Shown here piece after piece: positions 54,817 to 63,211 of a stretch of 64,000 nucleotides of DNA. The notes beneath the pieces were generated by a model. That model was given only the letters and a program-made list of their open reading frames with translations. It made no database searches and was not told where the DNA came from. Position 1 is the stretch's first letter; the number at the start of each line of letters is the position of its first letter. The DNA is from Neorhizobium galegae (GTDB taxonomy: Bacteria > Pseudomonadota > Alphaproteobacteria > Rhizobiales > Rhizobiaceae): the NCBI RefSeq assembly GCF_021391675.1, contig NZ_CP090095.1, positions 3,725,501-3,789,500 of the forward strand. The letters are read 5' to 3'. The position numbers were made by a program, and so were the translations under genes.

Positions 54817-56391
54817 TCAGTGCAAGGCCCCGGCCGCGCGCTTCTGTTCGTCCTTCATGAAGGCGATGTCGCCGACGACCCGGACGCGCACCCGCCGCGC
54901 GTCACCCGGCAGATAGGCGATCGGGATATCCTCGGTGTCGAGCGTCACGATCGTATCGGGGCTGGCACCCGCTTCGACCGCACGAGCGCGGGCAATGCGC
55001 TCGGCCTCGGCAATCGCCTTTTCGCGCGACATGCCGGAAAACACCTGGTCGACTTCGCCGGACACCTGCGCCATCGCAGCACCAAGCGCGTTCGCGACAC
55101 CGGCATGCTCGACGCGCAGCACTTCGCTCGCACCTTTGAGCTTTTCCGGGATCAGGAAGGCGCCACCGCCGACAGCGATCAGTTGGACACCCTCGGCCGA
55201 AGTCTTCATCCGGTCGACGCCGTCTTCCACCATCGCCTCGACGCGCTTCAGAAGGTCGGCAACCAGCGCCTTGTCGAGATGCTTGACCCGGTCGCGGTCG
55301 CCGATCTCGACGAGGCCGGCGGCGACCGCCACGTCCGTCGTCGTCAGCGTATCCCCGCCGAAGACCAGCGCCTTTTCGGTGATCCGGTAGCCGACCGAAC
55401 GCGGGCCGATCTTGCGGGTTTCCGGATCGATGATCGTGCCGCCGCCGAGCGCCATCGGCAGCAGGTCCGGCATGCGGAAGAGCGTGCGCACGCCGCCGAC
55501 TTCCACGACATTGTTCGCCTCGCGCGGAAAACCGCCGACTAGGCAGCCGACATCCGAAGTCGTGCCGCCGACGTCGATGACCATGGCCTCCTTGAGGCCG
55601 GTCAGAAACGCCGCGCCGCGCATCGAATTGGTCGGGCCGGAGGCAAAACTGTAGACCGGGTTGGCGGCAGCGACATCGGCCAGCACCACCGTACCGTCGT
55701 TCTGGGTCAGATAGAACGGCGCATCGATGCCGGCCTGTTTCAGCGCATCCTTGAACGCGTCGATCGTCTTGCGACCGAGACCCTGCAGCGCCGCGTTCAG
55801 CAGCGTGACGTTCTCGCGTTCCAGAAGGCCGATGCGGCCGAGCGTATGGGAAAGCGTGATGCGGGCATTCGGGATCACCGAACGGACGATCTCCGCCGCT
55901 TCCAGCTCGCATTCCGCCGTCAGCGGCGAAAAGAGCGCCGTGATGCCGATCGAATCGACGCCCGCATCACGGATCTTCATTGCCGCGTCGCGGATTTCAT
56001 CCTTTGCAAGCGGCACCAGCGGACGGCCGTCGTATTCATGGCCGCCATGCACCATGAAGGAGAGCGGATCGACGGCATCGCGCAGTTCATCCGGCCAGTC
56101 GACCATCGGCGGCAGCGAGGCGCCGGCCGGCATGGCGATGCGGATCGCCGCGACGCGATCGAGACGGGCGCGTTCGACAACCGCATTGGTGAAATGCGTC
56201 GTGCCGATCATCACCGCGTCGACCGGTGCCGAACCCGGCGCCTGCGAGGAGACCACATGGCCGATCGCATTGACCACGCCCTGCATCACGTCCGACGTGG
56301 TGGGAAACTTGATGGCCGAGAGAACCTTCTCGCCATCGATGAGCACGGCATCCGTATTGGTGCCGCCGACGTCAATTCCGATCCGCTTCAT
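54817..56391 (-). CDS. Hydantoinase/oxoprolinase family protein (HyuA-like)
   Basis: The 524-aa protein begins MKRIGIDVGGTNTDAVLIDG, the phosphate-binding loop of the actin-like ATPase half (Hydant_A_N). It continues with GITALFSPLTAECELEAAEI, DVGGTTSDVGCLVGGFPREA and AVGGGAFLIPEKLKG. At 524 residues it is shorter than HyuA proteins (about 690) but similar to the forms that pair with DUF917 proteins. An ATP-dependent ring opening of a cyclic amide is the expected chemistry. Its ATG overlaps the DUF917 stop by 4 bases (ATGA at 56388-56391), so the two probably form a complex. Confidence 0.82.
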   Translation of the reverse strand: MKRIGIDVGGTNTDAVLIDGEKVLSAIKFPTTSDVMQGVVNAIGHVVSSQAPGSAPVDAVMIGTTHFTNAVVERARLDRVAAIRIAMPAGASLPPMVDWPDELRDAVDPLSFMVHGGHEYDGRPLVPLAKDEIRDAAMKIRDAGVDSIGITALFSPLTAECELEAAEIVRSVIPNARITLSHTLGRIGLLERENVTLLNAALQGLGRKTIDAFKDALKQAGIDAPFYLTQNDGTVVLADVAAANPVYSFASGPTNSMRGAAFLTGLKEAMVIDVGGTTSDVGCLVGGFPREANNVVEVGGVRTLFRMPDLLPMALGGGTIIDPETRKIGPRSVGYRITEKALVFGGDTLTTTDVAVAAGLVEIGDRDRVKHLDKALVADLLKRVEAMVEDGVDRMKTSAEGVQLIAVGGGAFLIPEKLKGASEVLRVEHAGVANALGAAMAQVSGEVDQVFSGMSREKAIAEAERIARARAVEAGASPDTIVTLDTEDIPIAYLPGDARRVRVRVVGDIAFMKDEQKRAAGALH

Positions 56392-57467
56392 GCTGCAAAC
56401 ACCGATTTGAAATCCAGGTCATATCCGAAGGCGCGCGGGCCGACATGTTCGAGGCCCTTGGCGCTGGTCAGCACCTCCGGCGCCGGCAGCGCGACGACCG
56501 TGACGCGCTGGCCGTACCGCACCGTCTCCGTGCCGATCGCCTCGCCCGACACGGTGTCGAGCAGGCAGATCAGGTCCGGCGTCATGGCGATCGGCTGGCC
56601 GTCACGGAAGGCGACCGCCCATTCGTTCTGAAAAGCGAGCTCCACCTTCGAGCCGCGATCGTCGTCAAGGCCTTCGATCATCGCAGAGCCGCGCAGGAAG
56701 CCGCCCGTCGTGGTGCGGTCGACATCGGCGATCTTGCCCTTGAACAGCACCTTGCCGCCTTCATGGGCAAGCACGGCTTCGACCGGATCCGTGTGGGCGG
56801 CGCGGGCCTCGAGCACGGCGCGGCCCAGGCTGACGGCCTTGGTGACCGTATAAAGCACGCCCCAGTCCTTGACCTCACGGCCGGTGCGCGGCGCCTTGCA
56901 GGTTGCCGCCGTCGAGCCGACTTCGGTGCAGATCTTGCGGGAGATCCGCTCCATCCACTTCCAGGACGCGGCCTTGGCGACGATCGCCTCGTTGTCGCGG
57001 CAATCGACCAGCGTCAGCGGATACATCGGCAGGTCGCCGATCGCAAAGCTCGTCATCTGCGCTTCCGGATAGGCGCGGCCCATCGCGTCCGCATCGACGA
57101 CCGGGATGTCCAGCATGGCACCGGCAAGGAACGGCGACAGCGCATTGCCGCCACCGATCTCGACGCTCATCACGGCGCGGAACTTGCGGCCGGTATATTC
57201 TTCCATCAACTGCATGGCACGGGCGAGATGCGCGGGATCGACGAGGCGCTCCTGGCCGACCAGCGGCGCGCCCATCTTGGAGACGACAGCGACGGCATCG
57301 CCGTCATCGAGCGCCTGGGGATCGATGAGCTTGACGCGCTTGCCGTCCTTGTAGAGCTTTTTCAGGTTGAGCTGCGCCAGATAGGGGCTGCCGCCGCCGC
57401 CGGTGCCGAGAATCCAGGCGCCAACGGCAAGCGGGTCGATCTCGCCCGCTTCGAAATCACGGATCAT
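56388..57467 (-). CDS. DUF917-family protein (hydantoinase partner)
   Basis: The 359-aa protein shows DPLAVGAWILGTGGGGSPYL, MSVEIGGGNALSPFLAGAML, VVDADAMGRAYPEAQM and, near the end, LLDTVSGEAIGTETVRYGQR and PRAFGYDLDFK. These are the features of DUF917, a family that includes an S-methyl-thiohydantoin desulfurase and is usually encoded with a HyuA-like protein. It leads the two-gene minus-strand operon. Its promoter faces that of the AroM-LuxR regulator and a TAGGGG/CCCCTA palindrome lies 52-73 bases upstream of the start. The substrate is not known. Confidence 0.83.
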   Translation of the reverse strand: MIRDFEAGEIDPLAVGAWILGTGGGGSPYLAQLNLKKLYKDGKRVKLIDPQALDDGDAVAVVSKMGAPLVGQERLVDPAHLARAMQLMEEYTGRKFRAVMSVEIGGGNALSPFLAGAMLDIPVVDADAMGRAYPEAQMTSFAIGDLPMYPLTLVDCRDNEAIVAKAASWKWMERISRKICTEVGSTAATCKAPRTGREVKDWGVLYTVTKAVSLGRAVLEARAAHTDPVEAVLAHEGGKVLFKGKIADVDRTTTGGFLRGSAMIEGLDDDRGSKVELAFQNEWAVAFRDGQPIAMTPDLICLLDTVSGEAIGTETVRYGQRVTVVALPAPEVLTSAKGLEHVGPRAFGYDLDFKSVFAA

Positions 57468-57518
57468 GTTTACCTCCGAAGAATGTGCTAGAACCTAGCC
57501 ATGAGTGACGAAGGATGC

Positions 57519-57540
57519 CTATAGGGGACTGCCCCTAGAA
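57519..57540. promoter_or_regulatory. Operator candidate 1 of the AroM-LuxR regulator
   Basis: CTATAGGG-gac-TGCCCCTA (57519-57537), followed by GAA, contains the inverted repeat TAGGGG(N4)CCCCTA. It lies between the divergent DUF917 and regulator genes. A second copy in the opposite orientation is at 59709-59727, before aroM. Confidence 0.6.
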
Positions 57541-57612
57541 TGAGCTTGCCTTGATTTTAGGCATGCCCGGCGCCATCATGGTTTGACGATCGAAAGGACC
57601 GATTCCCTGCAC

Positions 57613-58569
57613 ATGTCGAAGAGCCCATATGCGCTGGCCCCGACCTCGCCGGAAGGTGCGGAACCGCACCATCGGGTAATGTTTCTGAGCGTCGGCCAGA
57701 CGCCGCGTGCCGATCTCATCGGGGACATGCTGACCAATCTCGACGTGTCCATCGAAGCGCTCGAAATCGGCGCGCTGGACGGGCTTTCCAAGGCAGAAAT
57801 CGACGATCTGAAAGTGCGGCCGGGCGAACAGAGCATCATCACCCGGCTTGCCGACAATACCGATATCGTCGTGTCCAAACCGCGTATCGCCGAGCGCATG
57901 GCGAAGATCGCCGCCGCCTTCCACCCCAATGAATTCGATCTGGTCGTCATCCTCTCGACCGGCCTGTTTCGCGATTTCGAAAGCACCTGCCCGACGGTCA
58001 ACGCCCAGCGCGCCATGGAATCCGCAGTGATTTCGCTTGCCGCGCACGGCGCTTCCGTCGGCCTCATCCAGCCGCTGCAGCAGCAGATAGCCGAACTCGA
58101 TATCCCGGCGCTGGCGCCCTACAAGATCTGCGCCAGCTACGCCGCCGATGGCGACAGGAAACTGCTTGCCGGCGCGCTCGTCGATCTCGCCGATGCGGAA
58201 ATCATCGTCCTGAATTCCGTGAGTTTCACGGAGGCCGACCGGCAAATGGTGGCCAAGGCGAGCGGCAAGCCTGTCGTTCTCGCCCGCCGCATCGTCGCAA
58301 GCGCCATCCGGCTTCTCCTGCATCGGTCGCAGCCCGTGACGCTGCCGGGCGTTTCGCCGGAATTTGCCGAAAAGCTTCTGCGTCTGACGCCGCGCGAGCG
58401 GCAGGTCCTGTCGCTTGTCGCCGAAGGTCTTTCCAACAAGGCGATTGCCCGCCAGCTCGGCATCAGCCCGAAGACCGTCGAGATCCACCGCTCGAACGTC
58501 ATGAGCAAAATGGAGGTGACCTCGTCCAATGCGCTCATCCGCATGGTTATCTCCGCCGGCCATCCCTGA
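57613..58569 (+). CDS. AroM domain fused to a LuxR helix-turn-helix (probable ligand-sensing regulator)
   Basis: From ATG 57613 the protein has 318 residues. The first 240 or so align along their length with the AroM protein encoded at 59791 (RVMFLSVGQTPRADLIGDML; EFDLVVILSTGLF; PVVLARRIVASAIRLLL). Residues about 257-312 are a LuxR HTH (LTPRERQVLSLVAEGLSNKA, LGISPKTVEIHRSNV). In AroM the corresponding positions hold Cys105 (LLCTGT) and Cys192 (HCMGYS); here they are Ser115 and Ser202. The AroM part has therefore probably become a sensor. It diverges from the hydantoinase-A/DUF917 operon. The start is tentative: AAAGGA is 14 bases upstream, and TTG 57583 would add 10 residues. Confidence 0.82.
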   Translation: MSKSPYALAPTSPEGAEPHHRVMFLSVGQTPRADLIGDMLTNLDVSIEALEIGALDGLSKAEIDDLKVRPGEQSIITRLADNTDIVVSKPRIAERMAKIAAAFHPNEFDLVVILSTGLFRDFESTCPTVNAQRAMESAVISLAAHGASVGLIQPLQQQIAELDIPALAPYKICASYAADGDRKLLAGALVDLADAEIIVLNSVSFTEADRQMVAKASGKPVVLARRIVASAIRLLLHRSQPVTLPGVSPEFAEKLLRLTPRERQVLSLVAEGLSNKAIARQLGISPKTVEIHRSNVMSKMEVTSSNALIRMVISAGHP

Positions 58570-58677
58570 TCGAAAATAAGTGCGCTCGCGCAAGAAAATT
58601 GCGCCAAATGACCTGTTTGCCTAAAAATTGGTCGCCTTGACCATGTCAGAATCATGTCGTTCTAAAGCGTGTCGCGT

Positions 58678-59265
58678 TTAATCTGCCTCGTATCCTGCGG
58701 CTTTGAAGTAGTTTCTGCATTCTGTGACGGAGAAGAGATTGCAGATTTCGCCGAGGGCTTGCGTGATGGCATCGAAGCTGCGGGCAGCCCGCTTTCGCAG
58801 CAGCGTCTTGAGTTTTGAGAAGGCCATCTCTATGGGATTGAGGTCGGGACTATAGGGCGGCAGAAACAGCAGCCAGGCTCCCTTTGCCCTGACCAGTTCT
58901 TCGGCCCGTTCGCTCTTATGAAAGGCGACATTGTCGAGAATGACGACGTCTCCAGGCGACAGGTTCGGCGCGAGTTGGGTCTCTATCCACGCCTCGAAGA
59001 TGCGGGCGTTCATCGGCCTGTCAACGATCCAGGGGGCAACCATGCCATGGGATCGCAGCCCGGCGATGAAGGTTTGGGATTTCCACGAACCGAAGGGTGA
59101 ATGCGTTCGATAGCGCTGCCCTCGCGCAGACCATCCCGACCGCTTCGTCAGCTTTGTGTTCGTCGATGTCTCGTCGATAAAAACCAGCCGGGCCAATCCT
59201 TTGTTGAAGAAAGGCTTGCGCCGTGCGGTCCACAGTTCACGCGCCCGCGCGATCTCCGGGCGCAA
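58678..59265 (-). CDS. IS630 transposase, catalytic part (second frame)
   Basis: About 195 residues hold the DDE domain: RLVFIDETSTNTKL (first Asp), GDVVILDNVAFHKSERAEEL (second Asp), and FLPPYSPDLNPIEMAFSKLK (Glu). There is no good independent start. Production needs a frame change from the first frame, at an A8 run (complement of 59286-59293), after which the reading KSLQAAEQLRPEIARARELW joins the two parts. The DDE residues are intact, so the element may still move. Confidence 0.88.
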   Translation of the reverse strand: MRPEIARARELWTARRKPFFNKGLARLVFIDETSTNTKLTKRSGWSARGQRYRTHSPFGSWKSQTFIAGLRSHGMVAPWIVDRPMNARIFEAWIETQLAPNLSPGDVVILDNVAFHKSERAEELVRAKGAWLLFLPPYSPDLNPIEMAFSKLKTLLRKRAARSFDAITQALGEICNLFSVTECRNYFKAAGYEAD

Positions 59266-59629
59266 CTGCTCGGCGGCCTGCAGGCTTTTTTTTATGGCTC
59301 AACCCAAGCCGATGCAGAAGCCGTCCGACACTGGAGCGATGGACGATGACGCCACGTCCGCAAAGTTCCACGCAAAGCTCGTCCAGCGTCAGTTCGCCAT
59401 TCTGTGCCAGCCGCTCTCCAACCCACGCGTGCTGTGCCGAAAGCTTACCGCCGCCAAGGTGCCCCTGCCGGCGCGGCGAAAGCGAACCTGTCTCGCGCTT
59501 CAGGATCACCAGATCGTTCACGAAACGCGGCGACACCCGAAAATGCCGGGCGGCCTCCCGATGCCCATGGCCTTCTTCCACTAACGCTACGACACGCTCA
59601 CGCAACGCAATCGGATGTGACTTGCCCAT
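59237..59629 (-). CDS. IS630 transposase, DNA-binding part (first frame)
   Basis: The 130-aa frame starts MGKSHPIALRERVVALVEEG and has a helix-turn-helix (HREAARHFRVSPRFVNDLVI) and a second one (ELTLDELCVELCGRGVIVHR, then SSVGRLLHRLG). It ends shortly after SHKKKP at the A8 slippery run. It overlaps the catalytic frame by 29 bases. A programmed frameshift or transcript slippage would give the full transposase of about 315 residues. Confidence 0.88.
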   Translation of the reverse strand: MGKSHPIALRERVVALVEEGHGHREAARHFRVSPRFVNDLVILKRETGSLSPRRQGHLGGGKLSAQHAWVGERLAQNGELTLDELCVELCGRGVIVHRSSVGRLLHRLGLSHKKKPAGRRAVAPGDRAGA

Positions 59630-59708
59630 GGCGATCTCCCTTCACATCAAAGGGAATCACGGATGGACTGATTTGAGAACCATGAATCGCAAAAACAGCG
59701 ACACGCTT

Positions 59709-59727
59709 TAGGGGCATTACCCTATAG
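59709..59727. promoter_or_regulatory. Operator candidate 2, before aroM, abutting the IS630 element
   Basis: TAGGGGCA-tta-CCCTATAG is the reverse complement of CTATAGGG(N3)TGCCCCTA found at 57519. Its first two bases are the TA duplicated by the insertion. Bases TTC to the left of the element (58660-58662) extend the match in the reconstructed uninserted site. Confidence 0.6.
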
Positions 59728-59790
59728 TGAAGCCGCGCTTCCGAGCGTTAGGCTCCGTTCCCATAATGCCATGCAGGGAACGATGAGAGC

Positions 59791-60471
59791 ATGCCTTCCA
59801 CATCCAAGATCGCCTTCGTGACCATCGGCCAGACGCCGCGTATCGACGTCGTCCCGGAAATGATGGCTGAGATCGGCATCGGCCTGCCGGAAGGTCGCGT
59901 CGAGTTCCGTGAATTCGGCGTACTCGATGGCATGGGCCCGACCGAACTGGATGCGATGCGCGCCGTGGATGGCGAACATTCCTTCGCGACGCGTCTGAAG
60001 AGCGGCCAGGAGATCGTCACCTCCAAGGCCCGTACCGAAGAGAAGCTCAATGGGCTTCTAAGCCGGATCGATGCGCAGGGCTTCGACCTTGTCGTTCTTC
60101 TCTGCACAGGCACCACGATCGATCCGCTCGAAAACACGCTGGTCGTCGAAGCCCAGCGGATCGTCGATTCGACCGTCGAGGCGCTCGCCGCCTCCTCCCG
60201 CAGGCTCGGCGTCATCCTGCCGCTCGAACGGCAGGTGAAGGATTTCGCCGATCGCCACGTCTTCAGCGGCGAGCCCAAATTCGTGGCCGCCTCGCCCTAT
60301 GCCGGCGACGATATCGGTGAACGGGCGAAGACGCTCGAAGGCTGCGACCTCATCGTCATGCATTGCATGGGTTATTCCGCCGGAATGCTGGACGAGGTGC
60401 GCCGCGCCGTCGATGCCCCGGTCCTGTTGTCGCGCCGCGTCGTCGCGGGCGTCGTCCGCCAGATGATCTGA
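59791..60471 (+). CDS. aroM: AroM family protein
   Basis: The 226-aa protein has the AroM layout: KIAFVTIGQTPRIDVVPEMM at the N-terminus, FDLVVLLCTGTTIDP with Cys105, CDLIVMHCMGYSAGM with Cys192, and PVLLSRRVVAGVVRQMI at the C-terminus. The two Cys positions recall the two-cysteine Asp/Glu/hydantoin racemase fold; enzymatic activity is inferred. Family function is not known. It is the first gene of a plus-strand unit with a peptide-type ABC importer (34-base gap). GAGAG lies just before ATG 59791. Confidence 0.82.
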   Translation: MPSTSKIAFVTIGQTPRIDVVPEMMAEIGIGLPEGRVEFREFGVLDGMGPTELDAMRAVDGEHSFATRLKSGQEIVTSKARTEEKLNGLLSRIDAQGFDLVVLLCTGTTIDPLENTLVVEAQRIVDSTVEALAASSRRLGVILPLERQVKDFADRHVFSGEPKFVAASPYAGDDIGERAKTLEGCDLIVMHCMGYSAGMLDEVRRAVDAPVLLSRRVVAGVVRQMI

Positions 60472-60504
60472 TTACCGAGCCACGTTAAAAACAGAGGGAA
60501 CCAC

Positions 60505-62097
60505 ATGTTCGGAAAAATCCTGAAAAACGTCGCGGTCGCGGGGCTGCTCGCCTCCTCGATCCTCGCCGCGCCCGCCGGCGCCTTCGAACGTACCGACAAG
60601 GGCAATGTCATCGTCTTCGGCGGCCGCCAGGCCATCCCTGTCCTCGATCCGCACATCCGCTACGACTGGTCGACACGCATGATCCAGCAGTCGGTCTACG
60701 ATGCGCTGCTGAAGTATGAAGGCGATCCGGCAGAGATGAAGCCCTGGCTCGCCGAGAAGTGGGAAACCAGCGCCGACGGCAAGAGCTGGACCTTCCACCT
60801 CGCCAAGAACGCCAAGTTCCACAACGGCGATCCGGTGACCGCCGAAGCCGTGCGCTACTCCTTCGAGCGCGGCCTGAAGCTCAACAAGGGCGTCGCCTGG
60901 ATGCTCAAGGACTTCCTGGCGCCGGAAAACATCGTCGCTGTTGATGCCAACACCGTGCGCTTCGACCTCAAGGCGCCCTACGCACCTTTCCTGTCCTTCC
61001 TGCCCTGGTGGTTCGTCGTCAACCCGGCTGAGGTGAAGGCCCACGAAGTGGATGGCGACTACGGCCAGAAGTGGCTGACCGATCATGCCGCCGGCTCCGG
61101 TCCGTTCAAGCTCGGCCGCTGGGAACCCAACGTCCTTTATGAGATCGAAGCCAATGCCGGCTACTGGAAAGGCTGGCCGCAGGGCGAGAAGAACCGCCCG
61201 GCTGGCGTCATCTACAAGATCATCCGCGAACCGGCCGCCCAGAAGGCCGCCCTGCAGCGCGGCGAAGCCGACATCGTCGAAGGACTGACGCCGGACGACT
61301 ACATGCAGATCAAGCGCGTGCCGGGCGTGGTCATCCAGGACCACAAGGGCATGACCACCTTCGGCATCAAGTTCAACACCCAGAAGGGTCCGACCGCCGA
61401 CATCAACCTGCGCAAGGCGATCGCCTATGCACTCGACTACGATGCGCTGATCCAGATCTACAACGGCGCCGCCTCGCTCGAGACCAGCCCGCTGCCGGAC
61501 GCCATGAAGGGCCATGTCGCCGTTCCCGGGATGCCGCGCAAGGATCTTGCCAAGGCCAAGGAATACCTGGCGAAATCGGCATATCCGAACGGCGGCATCA
61601 CGCTTCCCTACGTCCATGTCGCAGGCCTTGAAGAAGCCCGCCGCATCGGCCTCGTTCTGCTCGATAACCTGAAGGAACTCGGCATCACCGTCGAGGTCAA
61701 GCCGGAACAGTGGCCGAACATGGTCGCCGCCGGCTCCAAGGTCGAGACCTCGCCGGCCATGACCTCGGTCTTCACCACACCGGTCTCGACCGACCCCGAC
61801 GCCGTCGCCTACCAGTATCACAAGGCGAGCTGGGGCCAGTATTACGCGATGATGTTCTACGACAATCCGAAGGTCTCGGAGATGATCGACCAGGCCCGCG
61901 CCGCCACCAGCTGGGATGACCGCGCCAAGCTCTATGCCGACATCCAGAAGCAGATCGTCGCCGACCAGCCGGAAGTCTTCGGCACGCTGCAGAACCGCCG
62001 CTGGGCGCATCGCGACTATCTGCAGGGCTTCAAGTTCAGCCCGGTCCGCTTCACCGGTGAGGTCGACCTCTACCCGATGTGGGTGAAGGCCGAATAG
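60505..62097 (+). CDS. Peptide-type ABC transporter substrate-binding protein (SBP_bac_5)
   Basis: The 530-aa protein has a Sec signal (1-27, ending APAGA) and cluster C binding-protein motifs: VLDPHIRYDWSTRMIQQSVY, KSWTFHLAKNAKFHNGDPVT, INLRKAIAYALDYDALIQI. It would bind a peptide or related amide in the periplasm. It follows aroM by 34 bases and is followed by permease genes, so the unit is aroM plus importer. The ATPases lie beyond the window. Linkage with the hydantoinase-A/DUF917 pair through a shared operator suggests import of a cyclic amide or its precursor; this is inference. Confidence 0.9.
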   Translation: MFGKILKNVAVAGLLASSILAAPAGAFERTDKGNVIVFGGRQAIPVLDPHIRYDWSTRMIQQSVYDALLKYEGDPAEMKPWLAEKWETSADGKSWTFHLAKNAKFHNGDPVTAEAVRYSFERGLKLNKGVAWMLKDFLAPENIVAVDANTVRFDLKAPYAPFLSFLPWWFVVNPAEVKAHEVDGDYGQKWLTDHAAGSGPFKLGRWEPNVLYEIEANAGYWKGWPQGEKNRPAGVIYKIIREPAAQKAALQRGEADIVEGLTPDDYMQIKRVPGVVIQDHKGMTTFGIKFNTQKGPTADINLRKAIAYALDYDALIQIYNGAASLETSPLPDAMKGHVAVPGMPRKDLAKAKEYLAKSAYPNGGITLPYVHVAGLEEARRIGLVLLDNLKELGITVEVKPEQWPNMVAAGSKVETSPAMTSVFTTPVSTDPDAVAYQYHKASWGQYYAMMFYDNPKVSEMIDQARAATSWDDRAKLYADIQKQIVADQPEVFGTLQNRRWAHRDYLQGFKFSPVRFTGEVDLYPMWVKAE

Positions 62098-62100
62098 AAA

Positions 62101-62127
62101 CTGGCTTGCGTCCCCTCTTGCAGCCAG
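62101..62127 (+). terminator. Stem-loop after the second binding-protein gene
   Basis: CTGGCT (62101-62106) and AGCCAG (62122-62127) form a short hairpin just after the stop, as often seen between binding-protein and permease genes; no T-run follows. Confidence 0.4.
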
Positions 62128-62203
62128 CATGATGCGCATTGCCAGGCCATCCCAACCGGCCGGGCCATGCGCAGTTTTTAGAAGATAGCCACCGGAGAAG
62201 ACG

Positions 62204-63211
62204 ATGTTGACATTCGCCTTCCGCAAAGTGCTGACGCTGGTCGGAACCATGATCGGCATTGCGGCACTCACCTTCGTCATCACCAATGTCGCTCCGGGCG
62301 ATCCGGCACGTCTGGTCGCCGGCCCCAACGCGACCGAGGACATGGTGACGACGATCCGCACCGAATACGGCCTCGACAAGTCGCTGCCCGAGCAGTTCGT
62401 CGTCTATATGGGCGACCTCGTCACCGGCGATCTCGGCAAGTCGATCGTCACCACCAGGCCGGTGCTGGAAGAAGTGCTGCGTTATGCGCCGGCAACGCTC
62501 GAACTGGTCTTCGTCGCCATGGCGCTCGGCATCGTCGTCGGCGTGCCGATGGGAATGCTGTCGGCCGTCTACAAGGACGGGCCGATCGACCATGCGACCC
62601 GCATCTTCTCGATCTCGGGCGTCGCGCTGCCGGCCTTCTGGTTCGGCATCATCCTGCAGCTGACATTCGCGGTCGATCTCGGCTGGCTGCCGGTCTCCGG
62701 CCGTCTGCCGCTGGTTACCCGCCCGCCGCAGACCGTGACCGGCCTGCTGCTCGTCGATAGCCTGCTCGCCGGCCGGCTGGATACGTTCTGGACGTCGCTG
62801 CGGCACATCATCCTTCCGGCGATCGTGCTCTCCTTCCCCTGCCTCGCCTCGATCCTTCGCGTCAACCGCGCCGAGATGATCGAAGTGCTGCAGTCCGACT
62901 ACATCGTCGCGGCCCGCGCCCACGGCATCGGCTCGTTCCGCATCGTCGCCATCTACGCGCTGAAGAATGCGCTGCTGCCGACGCTGGCGATGATCGGTCT
63001 GCGCTTCGGTTGGATGCTCGGCTCGACCGTGCTGGTCGAAACCGTCTTCGATTGGCCCGGCATTGGGCTTTATGCCGTCTCCTCGGCGCTTTCATCGGAT
63101 TTCAAGCCCGTCATCGGCGTCACGCTGGTGATCGGCTTCTTCTTCATCGTCGCCAACACCCTTGTCGATCTCGCCTACGCGTGGATCGATCCCCGCCTCA
63201 GGAGCGCCTGA
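62204..63211 (+). CDS. Peptide-type ABC transporter permease (DppB class)
   Basis: The 335-aa protein begins MLTFAFRKVLTLVGTMIGIA and has NVAPGDPARLVAGPNATEDM, VVARAHGIG-like EAA loop (YIVAARAHGIGSFRIVAIYA) and ETVFDWPGIGLYAVSSALSS. Six membrane segments are expected. Its TGA overlaps the next permease ATG by one base. It is the partner of the adjoining DppC-class protein and the binding protein at 60505. Confidence 0.9.
   Translation: MLTFAFRKVLTLVGTMIGIAALTFVITNVAPGDPARLVAGPNATEDMVTTIRTEYGLDKSLPEQFVVYMGDLVTGDLGKSIVTTRPVLEEVLRYAPATLELVFVAMALGIVVGVPMGMLSAVYKDGPIDHATRIFSISGVALPAFWFGIILQLTFAVDLGWLPVSGRLPLVTRPPQTVTGLLLVDSLLAGRLDTFWTSLRHIILPAIVLSFPCLASILRVNRAEMIEVLQSDYIVAARAHGIGSFRIVAIYALKNALLPTLAMIGLRFGWMLGSTVLVETVFDWPGIGLYAVSSALSSDFKPVIGVTLVIGFFFIVANTLVDLAYAWIDPRLRSA

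Larger units (their letters stand above)
58665..59708. mobile_element. IS630-family insertion sequence, intact
   Basis: The 1,044-bp element is bounded by perfect 11-bp inverted repeats (AAGCGTGTCGC at 58665, GCGACACGCTT ending at 59708) and flanked by the TA duplication (58663-58664, 59709-59710) typical of IS630/Tc1-like elements. It contains two overlapping transposase frames on the minus strand. It sits between the AroM-LuxR regulator gene and aroM, at the edge of the second palindromic operator. Confidence 0.92.

Noticed and set aside
60472..62379. Open frame of 635 codons on the minus strand
   Set aside because: Antisense to the binding-protein gene, which has a signal peptide and family motifs.
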